Shown: positions 51,984-60,777 of the stretch, one piece after another | Numbering within the stretch: the stretch's first letter is position 1 | How the letters are laid out: each line of letters starts with the position of its first letter | Source of the DNA: Paenibacillus fonticola DSM 21315 | Lineage (GTDB): Bacteria; Bacillota; Bacilli; Paenibacillales; Paenibacillaceae | DNA length: 64,000 nucleotides | NCBI RefSeq assembly: GCF_000381905.1 | Contig: NZ_KB907268.1 | Coordinates: 35,256 to 99,255 of the forward strand | Direction of reading: 5' to 3' | Notes under the pieces: generated by a model | Seen by the model: the letters and a program-made list of their open reading frames with translations, nothing else | Databases searched by the model: none | Told to the model about the DNA's origin: nothing | Made by a program: the position numbers and the translations under genes

Positions 51984-52286
51984 TTCGTCTTAAAAGCAGG
52001 GGAACTCGATCACTGCAACTTCCTTTCACTACACCTCCATAAAAATGAATCACGCAGCGTAAACTGCATCCTGCTGCAACATATTCTGCATCCTACAGCG
52101 CCATGTTTTTCTAAAGTGACCTATTAACTTTATGACCGCCTCAGCAACGCTCACCAATCCCGCATAAATGCCTCATAAGTGCCTCGAAATTACCGCAATT
52201 AGCGGGCGCATGATTAAATCTACGCTGAATAGTTTATCTTAAGGAGGAATCGCAGCAGCAATTTAACCAAAGGAGATCAGACAAGC
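51984..52286. other. Spacer before gldA
   Basis: About 300 bases with no coding-like frame. Two ribosome-binding-like GGAG tracts occur near the 3' end; AAAGGAG at about 52270 serves gldA. No clear promoter. Confidence 0.5.
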
Positions 52287-53390
52287 ATGAAGAACAACGT
52301 TAAATCAGTCACTTCCCCTAAAAAATATATTTCTGGCAGAGAGCTCCTTTCCAGCTTTAACGAGTACATGAAGTTTTTCGGTGACAGCGCCTATATTATA
52401 TGCGACGAGTTTATTCTGGAGCGTGCCCGGCAGGAGGCGGGAAAATCGATCCAGGAAGGCGGCAATAAAGCGGTATTCGAAAAATTTAACTACGAATGCA
52501 CGAAGGAAGAGATTAACCGCCATCGCCAACTGGCTCGCGGGTCCGAAGCTAACATCATCGTCGGCATTGGCGGCGGGAAGACGCTCGATACCGCGAAGGC
52601 GACGGCATATTATGAGCATCTGCCAGTCGTCATATTCCCTACAATCGCCTCGACGGATGCGCCGTGCACCGCTTTGGCAGTCATTTACAAGAAGGATGGT
52701 TCTTTCGATGAATATTTGTTTCTGCCAAGCAATCCGGATATCGTATTAGCGGATATCGGCTTATTGGCCGCAGCCCCTCCGCGTTTTTTCGCGGCCGGAA
52801 TTGGAGATGCGCTGGCAACATATTTTGAGGCACGGGCTTGTTATCAGGCCTATGGCGACAACCTTGCATTGATGAAGCCATCGACGACAGGGTTGGGTTT
52901 GGCCCGGTTATGCTATGAAACATTGATCGAGAACGCAGTCAAAGCACAGCGCGCGGTGGAACAAGGCGTGGCGACCAGAGCGGTCGAGGATACGATTGAA
53001 GCAACGATTTATTTGAGCGGTGTCGGTGCGGAGTCGGGCGGCTTGGCGGCGGCTCACGCGATTCATAACGGGATGACGGCCGTTCCCTCATTGCATAAGG
53101 CACAGCATGGGGAGAAGGTCACCTTCGGCCTGCTAACTCAGCTTGTGCTTGAGAATGCCCCTGAGGAAGAGCTTGAAACAGTTATTCACATCGTAAAAGA
53201 GGTAGGGCTGCCGTTGACATTAAAAGATCTTGGCGTCTCGAAATTCGTGGAAGCAGAATGGCGGCAAGTAGCGGTTGACGCCTGTGCCGAAGGGGATACA
53301 ATGGGCAATATGCCATTTCCGGTAACACCGGACGAAGTTTATCAGGCGATTGTGGCAGCGAACGCTATAGCCGAGACATATCATGACTAA
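52287..53390 (+). CDS. gldA: Glycerol dehydrogenase
   Basis: 367 residues of the iron/zinc-dependent dehydroquinate-synthase-like fold. IIVGIGGGKTLDTAKATAYY binds NAD; metal ligands are in FFAAGIGDALATYFEA (Asp), AAAHAIHNGM (His) and LHKAQHGEKVTFG (His). Known role: NAD-linked oxidation of glycerol to dihydroxyacetone. It has its own terminator and sits between ilvC and leuB with no obvious metabolic link to them. Confidence 0.94.
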   Translation: MKNNVKSVTSPKKYISGRELLSSFNEYMKFFGDSAYIICDEFILERARQEAGKSIQEGGNKAVFEKFNYECTKEEINRHRQLARGSEANIIVGIGGGKTLDTAKATAYYEHLPVVIFPTIASTDAPCTALAVIYKKDGSFDEYLFLPSNPDIVLADIGLLAAAPPRFFAAGIGDALATYFEARACYQAYGDNLALMKPSTTGLGLARLCYETLIENAVKAQRAVEQGVATRAVEDTIEATIYLSGVGAESGGLAAAHAIHNGMTAVPSLHKAQHGEKVTFGLLTQLVLENAPEEELETVIHIVKEVGLPLTLKDLGVSKFVEAEWRQVAVDACAEGDTMGNMPFPVTPDEVYQAIVAANAIAETYHD

Positions 53391-53483
53391 TTTTTACCGG
53401 ACTATGGGGGTACTACCGGAATATTTAGCGCCAAAGCGATTTAACCAGACTATGCAGCGCTGAAGCGAAAAAAAGATCGAGCA

Positions 53484-53526
53484 GGGATTAACGAGGCAAA
53501 GCCCAGAGCCCAGTTAATCCCTTTTG
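53484..53526 (+). terminator. Terminator after gldA
   Basis: GGGATTAAC pairs with GTTAATCCC across a 20-base loop, then TTTT. Confidence 0.8.
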
Positions 53527-53680
53527 CCATTATATAATTAGATAATATCTGTTATAGTTAAAACCTATAGCATTAATAGATTCTATATCTTGGTCTATCT
53601 TCAGTCGTTATGTTACAACTGAAGTAGAGGAATGTTCGTATTGACGGAAGAGCATAGAGAATGAGAGGGAGTTGTAAGTC

Positions 53681-54760
53681 ATGACAGAAGTGAAGAAAAT
53701 TGCCGTCATCGCAGGCGATGGAATTGGCCCGGAAGTCGTAGCTGAAGCAGAGAAAGTATTAAAACGTACTGAGGAACTGTTCGGATATCGTTTTGAAACA
53801 GAGCATGCTCTTTTCGGAGGGATTGCGATTGATGAGAAAGGAACTCCGCTGCCGCAGGAGACTTTGGAAATTTGTCAGCGTGCAGACGCGGTTTTGCTTG
53901 GTGCGGTTGGAGGACCGAAATGGGATAACAATCCGAAGGAGCTGCGTCCGGAGACAGGGCTGCTTGGCATCCGCAAAGCGCTCGGGCTGTTCTCAAACCT
54001 TCGTCCGGCAGTCGTATTCGACTGCTTGAAAGATGCCTCCACGCTGAAGCCGGAAGTGCTCGAAGGAACCGATCTGATGGTTGTCCGCGAACTGACGGGC
54101 GGCATTTATTTCGGTGAGAAGTTCCGCCGCGAGACCGAGAACGGACAGGAAGCTGTAGACACTTGCGCTTACAATGTGAACGAAGTGGAACGCATCGTGC
54201 GTCAGGCGTTTGAAATAGCCCAGAAGCGCCGGAAGAAACTGGCTTCCGTCGATAAGGCTAACGTTCTGGAAACTTCTCGCTTATGGCGTGAAGTCGTTAA
54301 CCGGGTTGCTCCAGAGTACCCGGACGTTGAACTAGAGCATGTGCTTGTTGACAACTGCGCAATGCAGCTGCTGCGCCGCCCTTCCAGCTTTGACGTAATC
54401 GTCACAGAGAATATGTTCGGCGACATTCTGAGCGATGAAGCGGCGATGTTAACCGGATCCATCGGCATGCTCTCGTCTGCATCCCTTGGAGAAGGGAGCT
54501 TCGGGCTGTATGAGCCGGTACATGGATCTGCGCCTGACATCGCTGGACAGAACCTGGCCAACCCAATCGCTACGATTCTGTCCCTGGCCTTGATGTTCCG
54601 CTTGACTTTCGGCTATGCTGAAGCTGCGGACGCCATTGAGGCAGCGGTAGCCGAGGTGCTGGACGCTGGACATCGCACCGGAGACATCGCGGTCGACAAG
54701 AGCAAAGCGGTCGGAACCAAAGAAATGGGCGACCTGATTGTAGCGGCGATTCGTAAATAA
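53681..54760 (+). CDS. leuB: 3-isopropylmalate dehydrogenase
   Basis: 359 residues. KKIAVIAGDGIGPEVVAEAEKVL, LLGAVGGPKWD, LRPETGLLGIRKALGLFSNLRP, ELTGGIYFGEK, and the metal-binding VTENMFGDILSDEAAMLTGSIGMLSSAS. Known role: oxidative decarboxylation of 3-isopropylmalate in leucine synthesis. GAGAGGGAG precedes the ATG. leuA, leuC and leuD are not in the window. A terminator follows. Confidence 0.97.
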   Translation: MTEVKKIAVIAGDGIGPEVVAEAEKVLKRTEELFGYRFETEHALFGGIAIDEKGTPLPQETLEICQRADAVLLGAVGGPKWDNNPKELRPETGLLGIRKALGLFSNLRPAVVFDCLKDASTLKPEVLEGTDLMVVRELTGGIYFGEKFRRETENGQEAVDTCAYNVNEVERIVRQAFEIAQKRRKKLASVDKANVLETSRLWREVVNRVAPEYPDVELEHVLVDNCAMQLLRRPSSFDVIVTENMFGDILSDEAAMLTGSIGMLSSASLGEGSFGLYEPVHGSAPDIAGQNLANPIATILSLALMFRLTFGYAEAADAIEAAVAEVLDAGHRTGDIAVDKSKAVGTKEMGDLIVAAIRK

Positions 54761-54784
54761 TAAGTTTTCTGCAGCATAATTTAT

Positions 54785-54822
54785 GCCCCTTGTCTGGCTT
54801 GCCAAATGACGGGGGGCTTTTT
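54785..54822 (+). terminator. Terminator after leuB
   Basis: GCCCCTTGTC with GACGGGGGGC (two G-U pairs), then five T. Confidence 0.82.
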
Positions 54823-55001
54823 CTTTACTGAACTGGCCTTACCCAATAGCATATTTTATAATTGATGGGGACAATAAATTATAATTTTGATTCATTCGAA
54901 GGAATCTACAGAACTGATCACGAATAAATTATAGGAAGCTTCACGTATTATAAGTGATACCTTAATATAACCGAAATCTGATCGGGAAAGGGTGATGGGG
55001 A

Positions 55002-55409
55002 ATGAGTTTTTGCTGTGGGGCCAGCATGGTTGGTACTAAAGGGACATTGAAGCATTATCGTACGCAGGTTCATAATGTTCCCCTGCTGCTTTGTCCGGTA
55101 TGCCATAGGGTCGAGGTTCATTATAAAGTGGAACATGAGTACGAGATATTGGCGGAATATGCACATGGTGATGGTGTATCAGAAATCGACTTTGGCGACT
55201 TTATTATGGAGGATGAAGAGACGATTTTTGGGAACTGCGTAAATGTGGAGGATGAAGATCCTCTTGATATCGTACAGAGTCAGATTGACATGGCACTGGA
55301 CCTTCTTGCGGTTGCAAAAGGGATTAAGGATACGAAATGGGAAGGCGAGCTGAAAAAGCGGCTTGCAGTGATGAGCCGACGCAAGGCCAGGCTCCATTAT
55401 AACAAATAG
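55002..55409 (+). CDS. Hypothetical zinc-ribbon-like protein
   Basis: 135 residues. Two Cys pairs, CC near the N-terminus and CPVC at about residue 32, could bind zinc. The middle is very acidic (VEDEDPLDIV) and the end basic and helical (KKRLAVMSRRKARLHYNK). I do not recognise a family beyond a generic zinc ribbon. AAGGGTGATGGGG lies before the ATG. It is 300 bases upstream of the histidine kinase gene. Confidence 0.7.
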   Translation: MSFCCGASMVGTKGTLKHYRTQVHNVPLLLCPVCHRVEVHYKVEHEYEILAEYAHGDGVSEIDFGDFIMEDEETIFGNCVNVEDEDPLDIVQSQIDMALDLLAVAKGIKDTKWEGELKKRLAVMSRRKARLHYNK

Positions 55410-55717
55410 GACTAAAGTATGAAATAGTCTCCTGGGGGGGACTATTTTATTTTCTATTTGTGAACTTTAGCGCTGATCTATCCTTTTTCGACAGTATCTC
55501 TGATTGACGCAAATTGGAAAAGTTTACTATGATTATAGTGATTAAGTTATCAGTCGCCTCGGATTAAAAATTGTGCCAACAGTTGGACAGGCTTCATCAA
55601 GGCAGGGAGAGTAAGAGGGAAAGTGTGCTCCTTAATCCAGAGAGCAAGGAAGGCCTGTTAGCGGTTGAAAGATGTCGAATTGGCAGGAATACCATTGTAG
55701 GAAAAGGGGGAATCAAC

Positions 55718-56857
55718 TTGTTAAGTGAGTTTCAAGAAACTTTGCTGCAGTCTGTCAAAGCATTTCAGTCGACGCAGCTTGTAAAGAACAAGTATGAGAA
55801 TGTCCTGCAAAATCTCGATAGCGGAATCATGCTGTTTGATAGCGAAGGAGTATTAACGTTTATCAATGTACAAATGGCCAAACTGCTGGAGATGCCTCGC
55901 CAATCATTGATCGGATGTAATTTGCTGCAGATGCTGCGTCACCCGCACCTAAGTCGATTCAAGAAGAGAAAGATATTGCGAATCTATAGGGAAACTATTT
56001 TTCACCGCAAAAAATACCATGAGCTCATTGATGAATACGGCCGTCACTGGTTAATTACGATTACCTACAGCGATGAGATGGACGGAGATTATTTGCTTAG
56101 TGTGAAGGATGTATCTGATTACAAGCAAATTGAACAAACCGCATATCAGAATGACAAGCTTGCTATGCTCGGTAAAATTTCGGCGGCAATTGCCCATGAA
56201 ATTCGTAATCCATTAACGGCAATCCGTGGATTTATTCAGCTTTTACGTCCCCATCTTATTCAACTTGGCCGCGACGAGTATGCACGGATTATTTTGGCGG
56301 AAATCGATCGTGCTAATGATATTATTCATGAATTTCTTAATTCCTCTAAGCCTTCGGCTCCGCAGAAGAGCGTGATCGGCGTATCGTCCTTATTAAAGGA
56401 AGTCGTGCTGCTTACCGAAAGTGAGGCGCTTATGAAAGGATGCGAAATCCATCTGGAGGTTTCAGACGCAGAAATGTATGTATCGATTGATATGAAGCAA
56501 ATTAAGCAAGTCCTCCTGAATATTATCAAAAATGCGATGGATGCTATTGAGGAAGTAGATGTTGAGCACGCCGGAGCTATTCATATTAATTCCAAGCTGT
56601 CAGGCAACTATGTTCATATTTCCATACAGGATAACGGTAAGGGCATGGATAAAGGGCTGTTAAGCCGGCTGTTCGATCCATTTTTTACGACAAAAGAAAA
56701 GGGAACTGGTCTAGGTTTGTCTGTAAGTTACCGAATTATTAGAAATCATAAAGGAAACATTCTGGTGGATAGTATGAAGGGGGTGGGGACAGTTTTTGTG
56801 ATAGCGCTTCCAATTGTCTCACATCAATTTGTTCAATCTTTAGGAGACCGGCCGTAG
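55718..56857 (+). CDS. PAS-domain sensor histidine kinase, sporulation-kinase-like
   Basis: 379 residues from a TTG at 55718 with AAAAGGGGG seven bases upstream; the longer frame from 55571 has no such site. A PAS domain (NVLQNLDSGIMLFDSEGVLTFINVQMAKLLEM), HisKA with phospho-acceptor His in AIAHEIRNPLTAIRGFIQLL, then HATPase motifs (N box, DNGKGM, GTGLGLSV). No membrane segment and no response regulator nearby, as for orphan kinases such as KinE/KinA that feed the sporulation phosphorelay. That link is inference. Confidence 0.9.
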   Translation: MLSEFQETLLQSVKAFQSTQLVKNKYENVLQNLDSGIMLFDSEGVLTFINVQMAKLLEMPRQSLIGCNLLQMLRHPHLSRFKKRKILRIYRETIFHRKKYHELIDEYGRHWLITITYSDEMDGDYLLSVKDVSDYKQIEQTAYQNDKLAMLGKISAAIAHEIRNPLTAIRGFIQLLRPHLIQLGRDEYARIILAEIDRANDIIHEFLNSSKPSAPQKSVIGVSSLLKEVVLLTESEALMKGCEIHLEVSDAEMYVSIDMKQIKQVLLNIIKNAMDAIEEVDVEHAGAIHINSKLSGNYVHISIQDNGKGMDKGLLSRLFDPFFTTKEKGTGLGLSVSYRIIRNHKGNILVDSMKGVGTVFVIALPIVSHQFVQSLGDRP

Positions 56858-56902
56858 CAAGCTGATCTCCTAAAGAATACAACGCAATTGTGCAATGAAT
56901 AA

Positions 56903-57067
56903 TTATTTTTGTTCTGAAGAAGGTGCTGTAGAATTATCGCAGACTGCCGAGCAGGATTTCTGCTGGGAGCAGGAGGCACAGGCGCCTTTTTTGCTTTTTT
57001 TCACACCTTTATAAATGGCCCAGCCGGCATATCCAAACACAATTGCAATGATGATAATATCGATCAA
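56903..57067 (-). CDS. FeoB-associated Cys-rich membrane protein
   Basis: 54 residues, easily missed because of its length. TTG start at 57067 with AAAGGAG nine bases upstream. One N-terminal membrane helix (DIIIIAIVFGYAGWAIY), a Lys-rich stretch, then the Cys cluster GACASCSQQKSCSAVC. This matches the small family usually found after feoB in Firmicutes, thought to assist ferrous iron transport. It lies 30 bases downstream of feoB on the same strand. Confidence 0.88.
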   Translation of the reverse strand: MIDIIIIAIVFGYAGWAIYKGVKKSKKGACASCSQQKSCSAVCDNSTAPSSEQK

Positions 57068-57097
57068 TATAAAAAACTCCTTTCCATGCTATCAGAT

Positions 57098-59119
57098 TTA
57101 GACAAATCCGATTAGCCTGCCCCCTTGGTAGATGATGAAGGAGATCGTGTAGGCGAGCAGGAGTGAATAGGCAACGGAGAATAGCGTCCATTTCCACGAT
57201 GAAGTCTCTTTGCGCAGTACCCCGACAGTGGCAAGACATGGCGTGTAGAGGAGCACGAATGTCATGAAGCTGTAAGCTTGAAGCGGTGTGAAGAACTGTG
57301 CGATTTGATGCTGCAGGCCTGGCATATCCGGCACATGATAAATGATGTTCATGGTGGATACAACAACTTCCTTAGCCATAAATCCGGTAACGAGCGAGGC
57401 TCCCGACTGCCAGGTTCCGAAGCCGATAGGCTGAAGAATCGCTGCGAACCAGCCGCCTAGCACTGCAAGATAACTTTGATCCATGTCTACGTTGCTGCCG
57501 CCCGGTCCGAAATATGTCAGCAGCCAGATGAGTACGGTTCCCCCGAGAATGAATGTCCCCGCCTTTCGCAGGAAGCCTTTCCCTTTCTCCCATGTGCTGC
57601 GCAGCAATGTGGCGGACTGCGGCATACGGTAGGGCGGAAGCTCAATGAGGAAGAAGGAGTGTTTATCCTTAAACAGAGTTAAAGAGAATAACTTGGCCAG
57701 AAGCAAAGTGAGAGCGATCCCGAGTACGTAGAGGGACAGAACTACGACCGCCTGCTGCCTAACAAAAAAAATCCCCGCAAATAAAGCATATACAGGCAGC
57801 CGGGCTGAGCAGGACATGAGCGGAATCAGCAGCATGGTCAAGGTGCGCTCTTTGGGTTGTTCAATGCTGCGCGAAGCCATTATGGCGGGAACGTTGCAGC
57901 CAAATCCAATGATAAAAGGAATCATCGCCTTCCCGTTCAAGCCTGCTAGCTGCATTAATCTGTCCATCATTACCGTGATGCGGGCCATATAACCGGAATC
58001 TTCAATAAAAGAGATCATTAAAAATAATATGAATATTTGCGGGAGGAAGACGAGTACACCTCCGACTCCGGCAATGATCCCATCAATAATAAGTGATTGG
58101 GTGAAGGAAGAAGCGCCGACAGCAATAAGCAGTTGTGTTGCAGATTGACTGAATGCCCCGCTAATAAACCCATCCAGCAAATCCGATAAAGGGTCCCCCA
58201 GCCAGTCGAAGGTCAGCTTGAAGGCAATCAGCATCGTAAATAGAAAAAGCGGAATTCCCCAGAAGGGATGTGCTGCGATCGCGTCGATTTTTTCGGTCAA
58301 GCTATGAGGTTTTTTGCCGGAAGCGTCAACAGCTTCTGAACAAACCTGGTGAATGTACTCAGCCCGTATTGAACGTATATGATCATGAAGTGACTCCGTC
58401 ATTCCCTCACTTATGAACTCTTCTCTTACGTTCTTCTGTATGGCGAGTAATTGATTCAGATTGGCGTAGGAAGAAAGAGATGAAATCACAACGGGGTTAT
58501 TCTCTAGTATTTGTATAGCTAACCAGCGGTACGAGGAGATATCTGTGTTTTGCGGAGGTGAAGTCATCAATTCCCGGGAAATAAGTGAAATCGCCTTCTC
58601 CAGCCGGTCGCCGTAGTTTAAATTAAATTGCGGAGAATCATGATGGGGCAAACTGATTTGTTCTAATAAAAAGTCTGTGCCGGCCCCTGTGCGGGCAACT
58701 AAAGGGATAACGGTAATACCCAGCCGTTCAGCCAGCACTTCAGGGGTAACGGCAAGGCCGTTAGATTTGGCCACATCGATCATATTCAAGCCCAAAATGA
58801 CCGGTTTGCCGTATTCCAATATTTGAATTGTAAGCTGTAAGTTACGTTCCAGTTGGGAAGCATCGACGATATTGACGAGCAGCTCTGGAGATTCATTTAC
58901 TAGGTAAGAGACGGCCACTCCTTCATCCCGGGTAATGGGAAGCAAGGTATAAATTCCAGGAAGATCTGTGAGCTGGCCTGTTTTGTCGCGAAGTTGGCCT
59001 ACTTTTTTTTCGACGGTAACACCAGACCAGTTGCCTACATATTCATATGAACTGGTTAGCTTGTTGAATAAAGACGTCTTTCCGGTATTCGGATTGCCTA
59101 TTAGAGCAGCCTGGATCAT
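57098..59119 (-). CDS. feoB: Ferrous iron transport protein B
   Basis: 673 residues. N-terminal G domain with G1 GNPNTGKTSLFN, G3 DLPG, G4 NMID; a helical GDI-like segment; then the membrane part with gate-type motifs (GVGGVLVFLPQIFILF, IIGFGCNVPAIMASR). Known role: GTP-gated Fe2+ uptake. Its start overlaps the feoA stop by four bases (ATGA). The operon is feoA-feoB-Cys-rich protein, under a Fur-type site. Confidence 0.97.
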   Translation of the reverse strand: MIQAALIGNPNTGKTSLFNKLTSSYEYVGNWSGVTVEKKVGQLRDKTGQLTDLPGIYTLLPITRDEGVAVSYLVNESPELLVNIVDASQLERNLQLTIQILEYGKPVILGLNMIDVAKSNGLAVTPEVLAERLGITVIPLVARTGAGTDFLLEQISLPHHDSPQFNLNYGDRLEKAISLISRELMTSPPQNTDISSYRWLAIQILENNPVVISSLSSYANLNQLLAIQKNVREEFISEGMTESLHDHIRSIRAEYIHQVCSEAVDASGKKPHSLTEKIDAIAAHPFWGIPLFLFTMLIAFKLTFDWLGDPLSDLLDGFISGAFSQSATQLLIAVGASSFTQSLIIDGIIAGVGGVLVFLPQIFILFLMISFIEDSGYMARITVMMDRLMQLAGLNGKAMIPFIIGFGCNVPAIMASRSIEQPKERTLTMLLIPLMSCSARLPVYALFAGIFFVRQQAVVVLSLYVLGIALTLLLAKLFSLTLFKDKHSFFLIELPPYRMPQSATLLRSTWEKGKGFLRKAGTFILGGTVLIWLLTYFGPGGSNVDMDQSYLAVLGGWFAAILQPIGFGTWQSGASLVTGFMAKEVVVSTMNIIYHVPDMPGLQHQIAQFFTPLQAYSFMTFVLLYTPCLATVGVLRKETSSWKWTLFSVAYSLLLAYTISFIIYQGGRLIGFV

Positions 59120-59370
59120 GATATCGCCACCTCGATATGTGCGGCCTGATGTTTACGAATGCCAATCAGTTGACCGCCGCACTCTAAAGTAACGGGACCT
59201 CCCCAAAAGCTGTATCTCATTATTGTAATGTCAGCACCTTCAGTCACACCGAGATCGGCGAGACGCTGTTTTAAAATAGGATCCATATGTCCGAAATGCC
59301 GTATGCATCCCGACTCGCCAGGTTGAAGCTTTAGCAGGCAGCTGCAGCTAGTGTTGCCATATAGCACCAT
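59116..59370 (-). CDS. feoA: Ferrous iron transport protein A
   Basis: 84 residues. Small SH3-like FeoA: LLKLQPGESGCIRHFG, LKQRLADLGVTEGADITIMR, GPVTLECGGQLIGIRKHQAAHIEV. The ATG at 59370 has AAAGGAG seven bases upstream; a longer frame to 59415 lacks one. It works with FeoB in Fe2+ uptake and heads the operon. Confidence 0.93.
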   Translation of the reverse strand: MVLYGNTSCSCLLKLQPGESGCIRHFGHMDPILKQRLADLGVTEGADITIMRYSFWGGPVTLECGGQLIGIRKHQAAHIEVAIS

Positions 59371-59420
59371 TTTCAGCTCCTTTGTTAGAATGGCTGATTC
59401 ATTATATTCAACCAATAGGT

Positions 59421-59439
59421 ATTGAGAATCAATCTCAAT
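59421..59439 (-). promoter_or_regulatory. Fur box of the feo operon
   Basis: ATTGAGA-ATCAA-TCTCAAT: perfect seven-base arms in a 19-base site matching the Fur pattern (TGAgAAT-N-ATTcTCA). It lies about 50 bases upstream of the feoA start. Confidence 0.8.
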
Positions 59440-59571
59440 TAGAATATGAAGCTAATATATCATGACGTATCACTTACTCACTGTGATTTATATCATGACA
59501 ATAATTACTTTACTTTTTTATTTCTATTAAAGTAAGATGGATAGTAAAACATATGAGGAAGGGAATCGGTA

Positions 59572-60534
59572 ATGATGAAGGTTAATCAGTGTAAAATTGT
59601 GGATTGTACAATTAGGGATGGAGGATTAGTAAATAACTGGGACTTTAGCGTTGAATTTGTGCAGAAGCTGTATGCTGGCTTAAACGAAGCTGGCGTTGAT
59701 TATATGGAAATCGGTTATAAAAACTCGCCAAAACTGCTGAAAGGGGCAGATGAGGCAGGGCCTTGGCGTTTTCTGGACGATGAATTTTTACGGACTGTCA
59801 TCCCGCAAAAGGGGAACACCAAGCTATCCGCTCTCGTTGATATCGGCCGTGTTGATGAGAACGACATCTTGCCTCGCAGTGAAAGTCTCCTCGATTTGAT
59901 TCGTGTCGCTTGCTATGTTAAAGACGTGGATAAGGCTCTGCAACTGGTGCAGGTATTCCATGATCGCGGTTATGAAACGACCATTAATATTATGGCCTTG
60001 TCCAATGTGATGGAGCATGAATTACTGGAAGCGTTCGAGATGATCAAGGAAAGCGTCGTGGATGTCGTATATATCGTTGACTCGTACGGCAGTCTGGATT
60101 ACAAGGACATGGAGCATCTGATTACGAAGTTTAAGACGCACTTGCCTAACAAGCGCCTAGGAGTTCATACGCACAACAATATGCAGCTGGCCTTCTCCAA
60201 CACGTTAGTTGCCGCCGATCAGGGCGTAGAATTGCTGGATGCTTCCGTATACGGCATGGGCCGGGCGGCAGGGAACTGCCCTACGGAGCTGCTTGTCACT
60301 CATTTGAAGAATACGAAATATAAGCTTCGGCCAGTTCTCGATATTTTGGAGCAACTGATGATTCCACTCCGCGAGAAGGAAGAGTGGGGATATTTGATCC
60401 CGTACATGATTACGGGTACTTTGGATGAGCATCCACGATCCGCCATGGCGCTTCGGGCTTCAGCGGATAAGGATAAGGCGGTTGACTTTTATGATAAGCT
60501 GACCACACCGGAAGTGAGCTTTGAGAAAAAATAA
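59572..60534 (+). CDS. DRE-TIM aldolase family protein
   Basis: 320 residues. The DRE-TIM metallolyase motif is IVDCTIRDGGLVNNW (D-x-T-x-R-D-G), with GVHTHNNMQLAFSNTLVA (His-x-His metal site) and YGMGRAAGNCPTELLVTHL. It resembles the aldolase domain of 4-hydroxy-2-oxovalerate aldolases and HMG-CoA lyase relatives, but no pathway partner is nearby. In related genomes such proteins sit in surface-polysaccharide or unknown contexts. Substrate unknown. GAGGAAGGG precedes the ATG. Confidence 0.85.
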   Translation: MMKVNQCKIVDCTIRDGGLVNNWDFSVEFVQKLYAGLNEAGVDYMEIGYKNSPKLLKGADEAGPWRFLDDEFLRTVIPQKGNTKLSALVDIGRVDENDILPRSESLLDLIRVACYVKDVDKALQLVQVFHDRGYETTINIMALSNVMEHELLEAFEMIKESVVDVVYIVDSYGSLDYKDMEHLITKFKTHLPNKRLGVHTHNNMQLAFSNTLVAADQGVELLDASVYGMGRAAGNCPTELLVTHLKNTKYKLRPVLDILEQLMIPLREKEEWGYLIPYMITGTLDEHPRSAMALRASADKDKAVDFYDKLTTPEVSFEKK

Positions 60535-60540
60535 ATTTGT

Positions 60541-60598
60541 AAGCACCACTCGGCTGCTCTTTTTATTACAAAAAGACATGCCGGGGGTGCTTTTTTTT
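60541..60598 (+). terminator. Terminator after the aldolase gene
   Basis: AAGCACCACTCGGC pairs with GCCGGGGGTGCTT, with an inner A/T stem, then eight T. Confidence 0.88.
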
Positions 60599-60777
60599 AT
60601 CCCTCCCGGCAAACATCGTATTTTGAGCAGTTTTTTTGTGAGAGGAGCAGGAAATGAAACGAAAAATGTAGAAATATTTCTTATTCAGAAATATATTAAC
60701 CATCGGGATAATACTTAGTTCCGCCAAGTACATCATGACTGGACACCGTATATACTATTTCCGGGGGTTGAGCGCTA

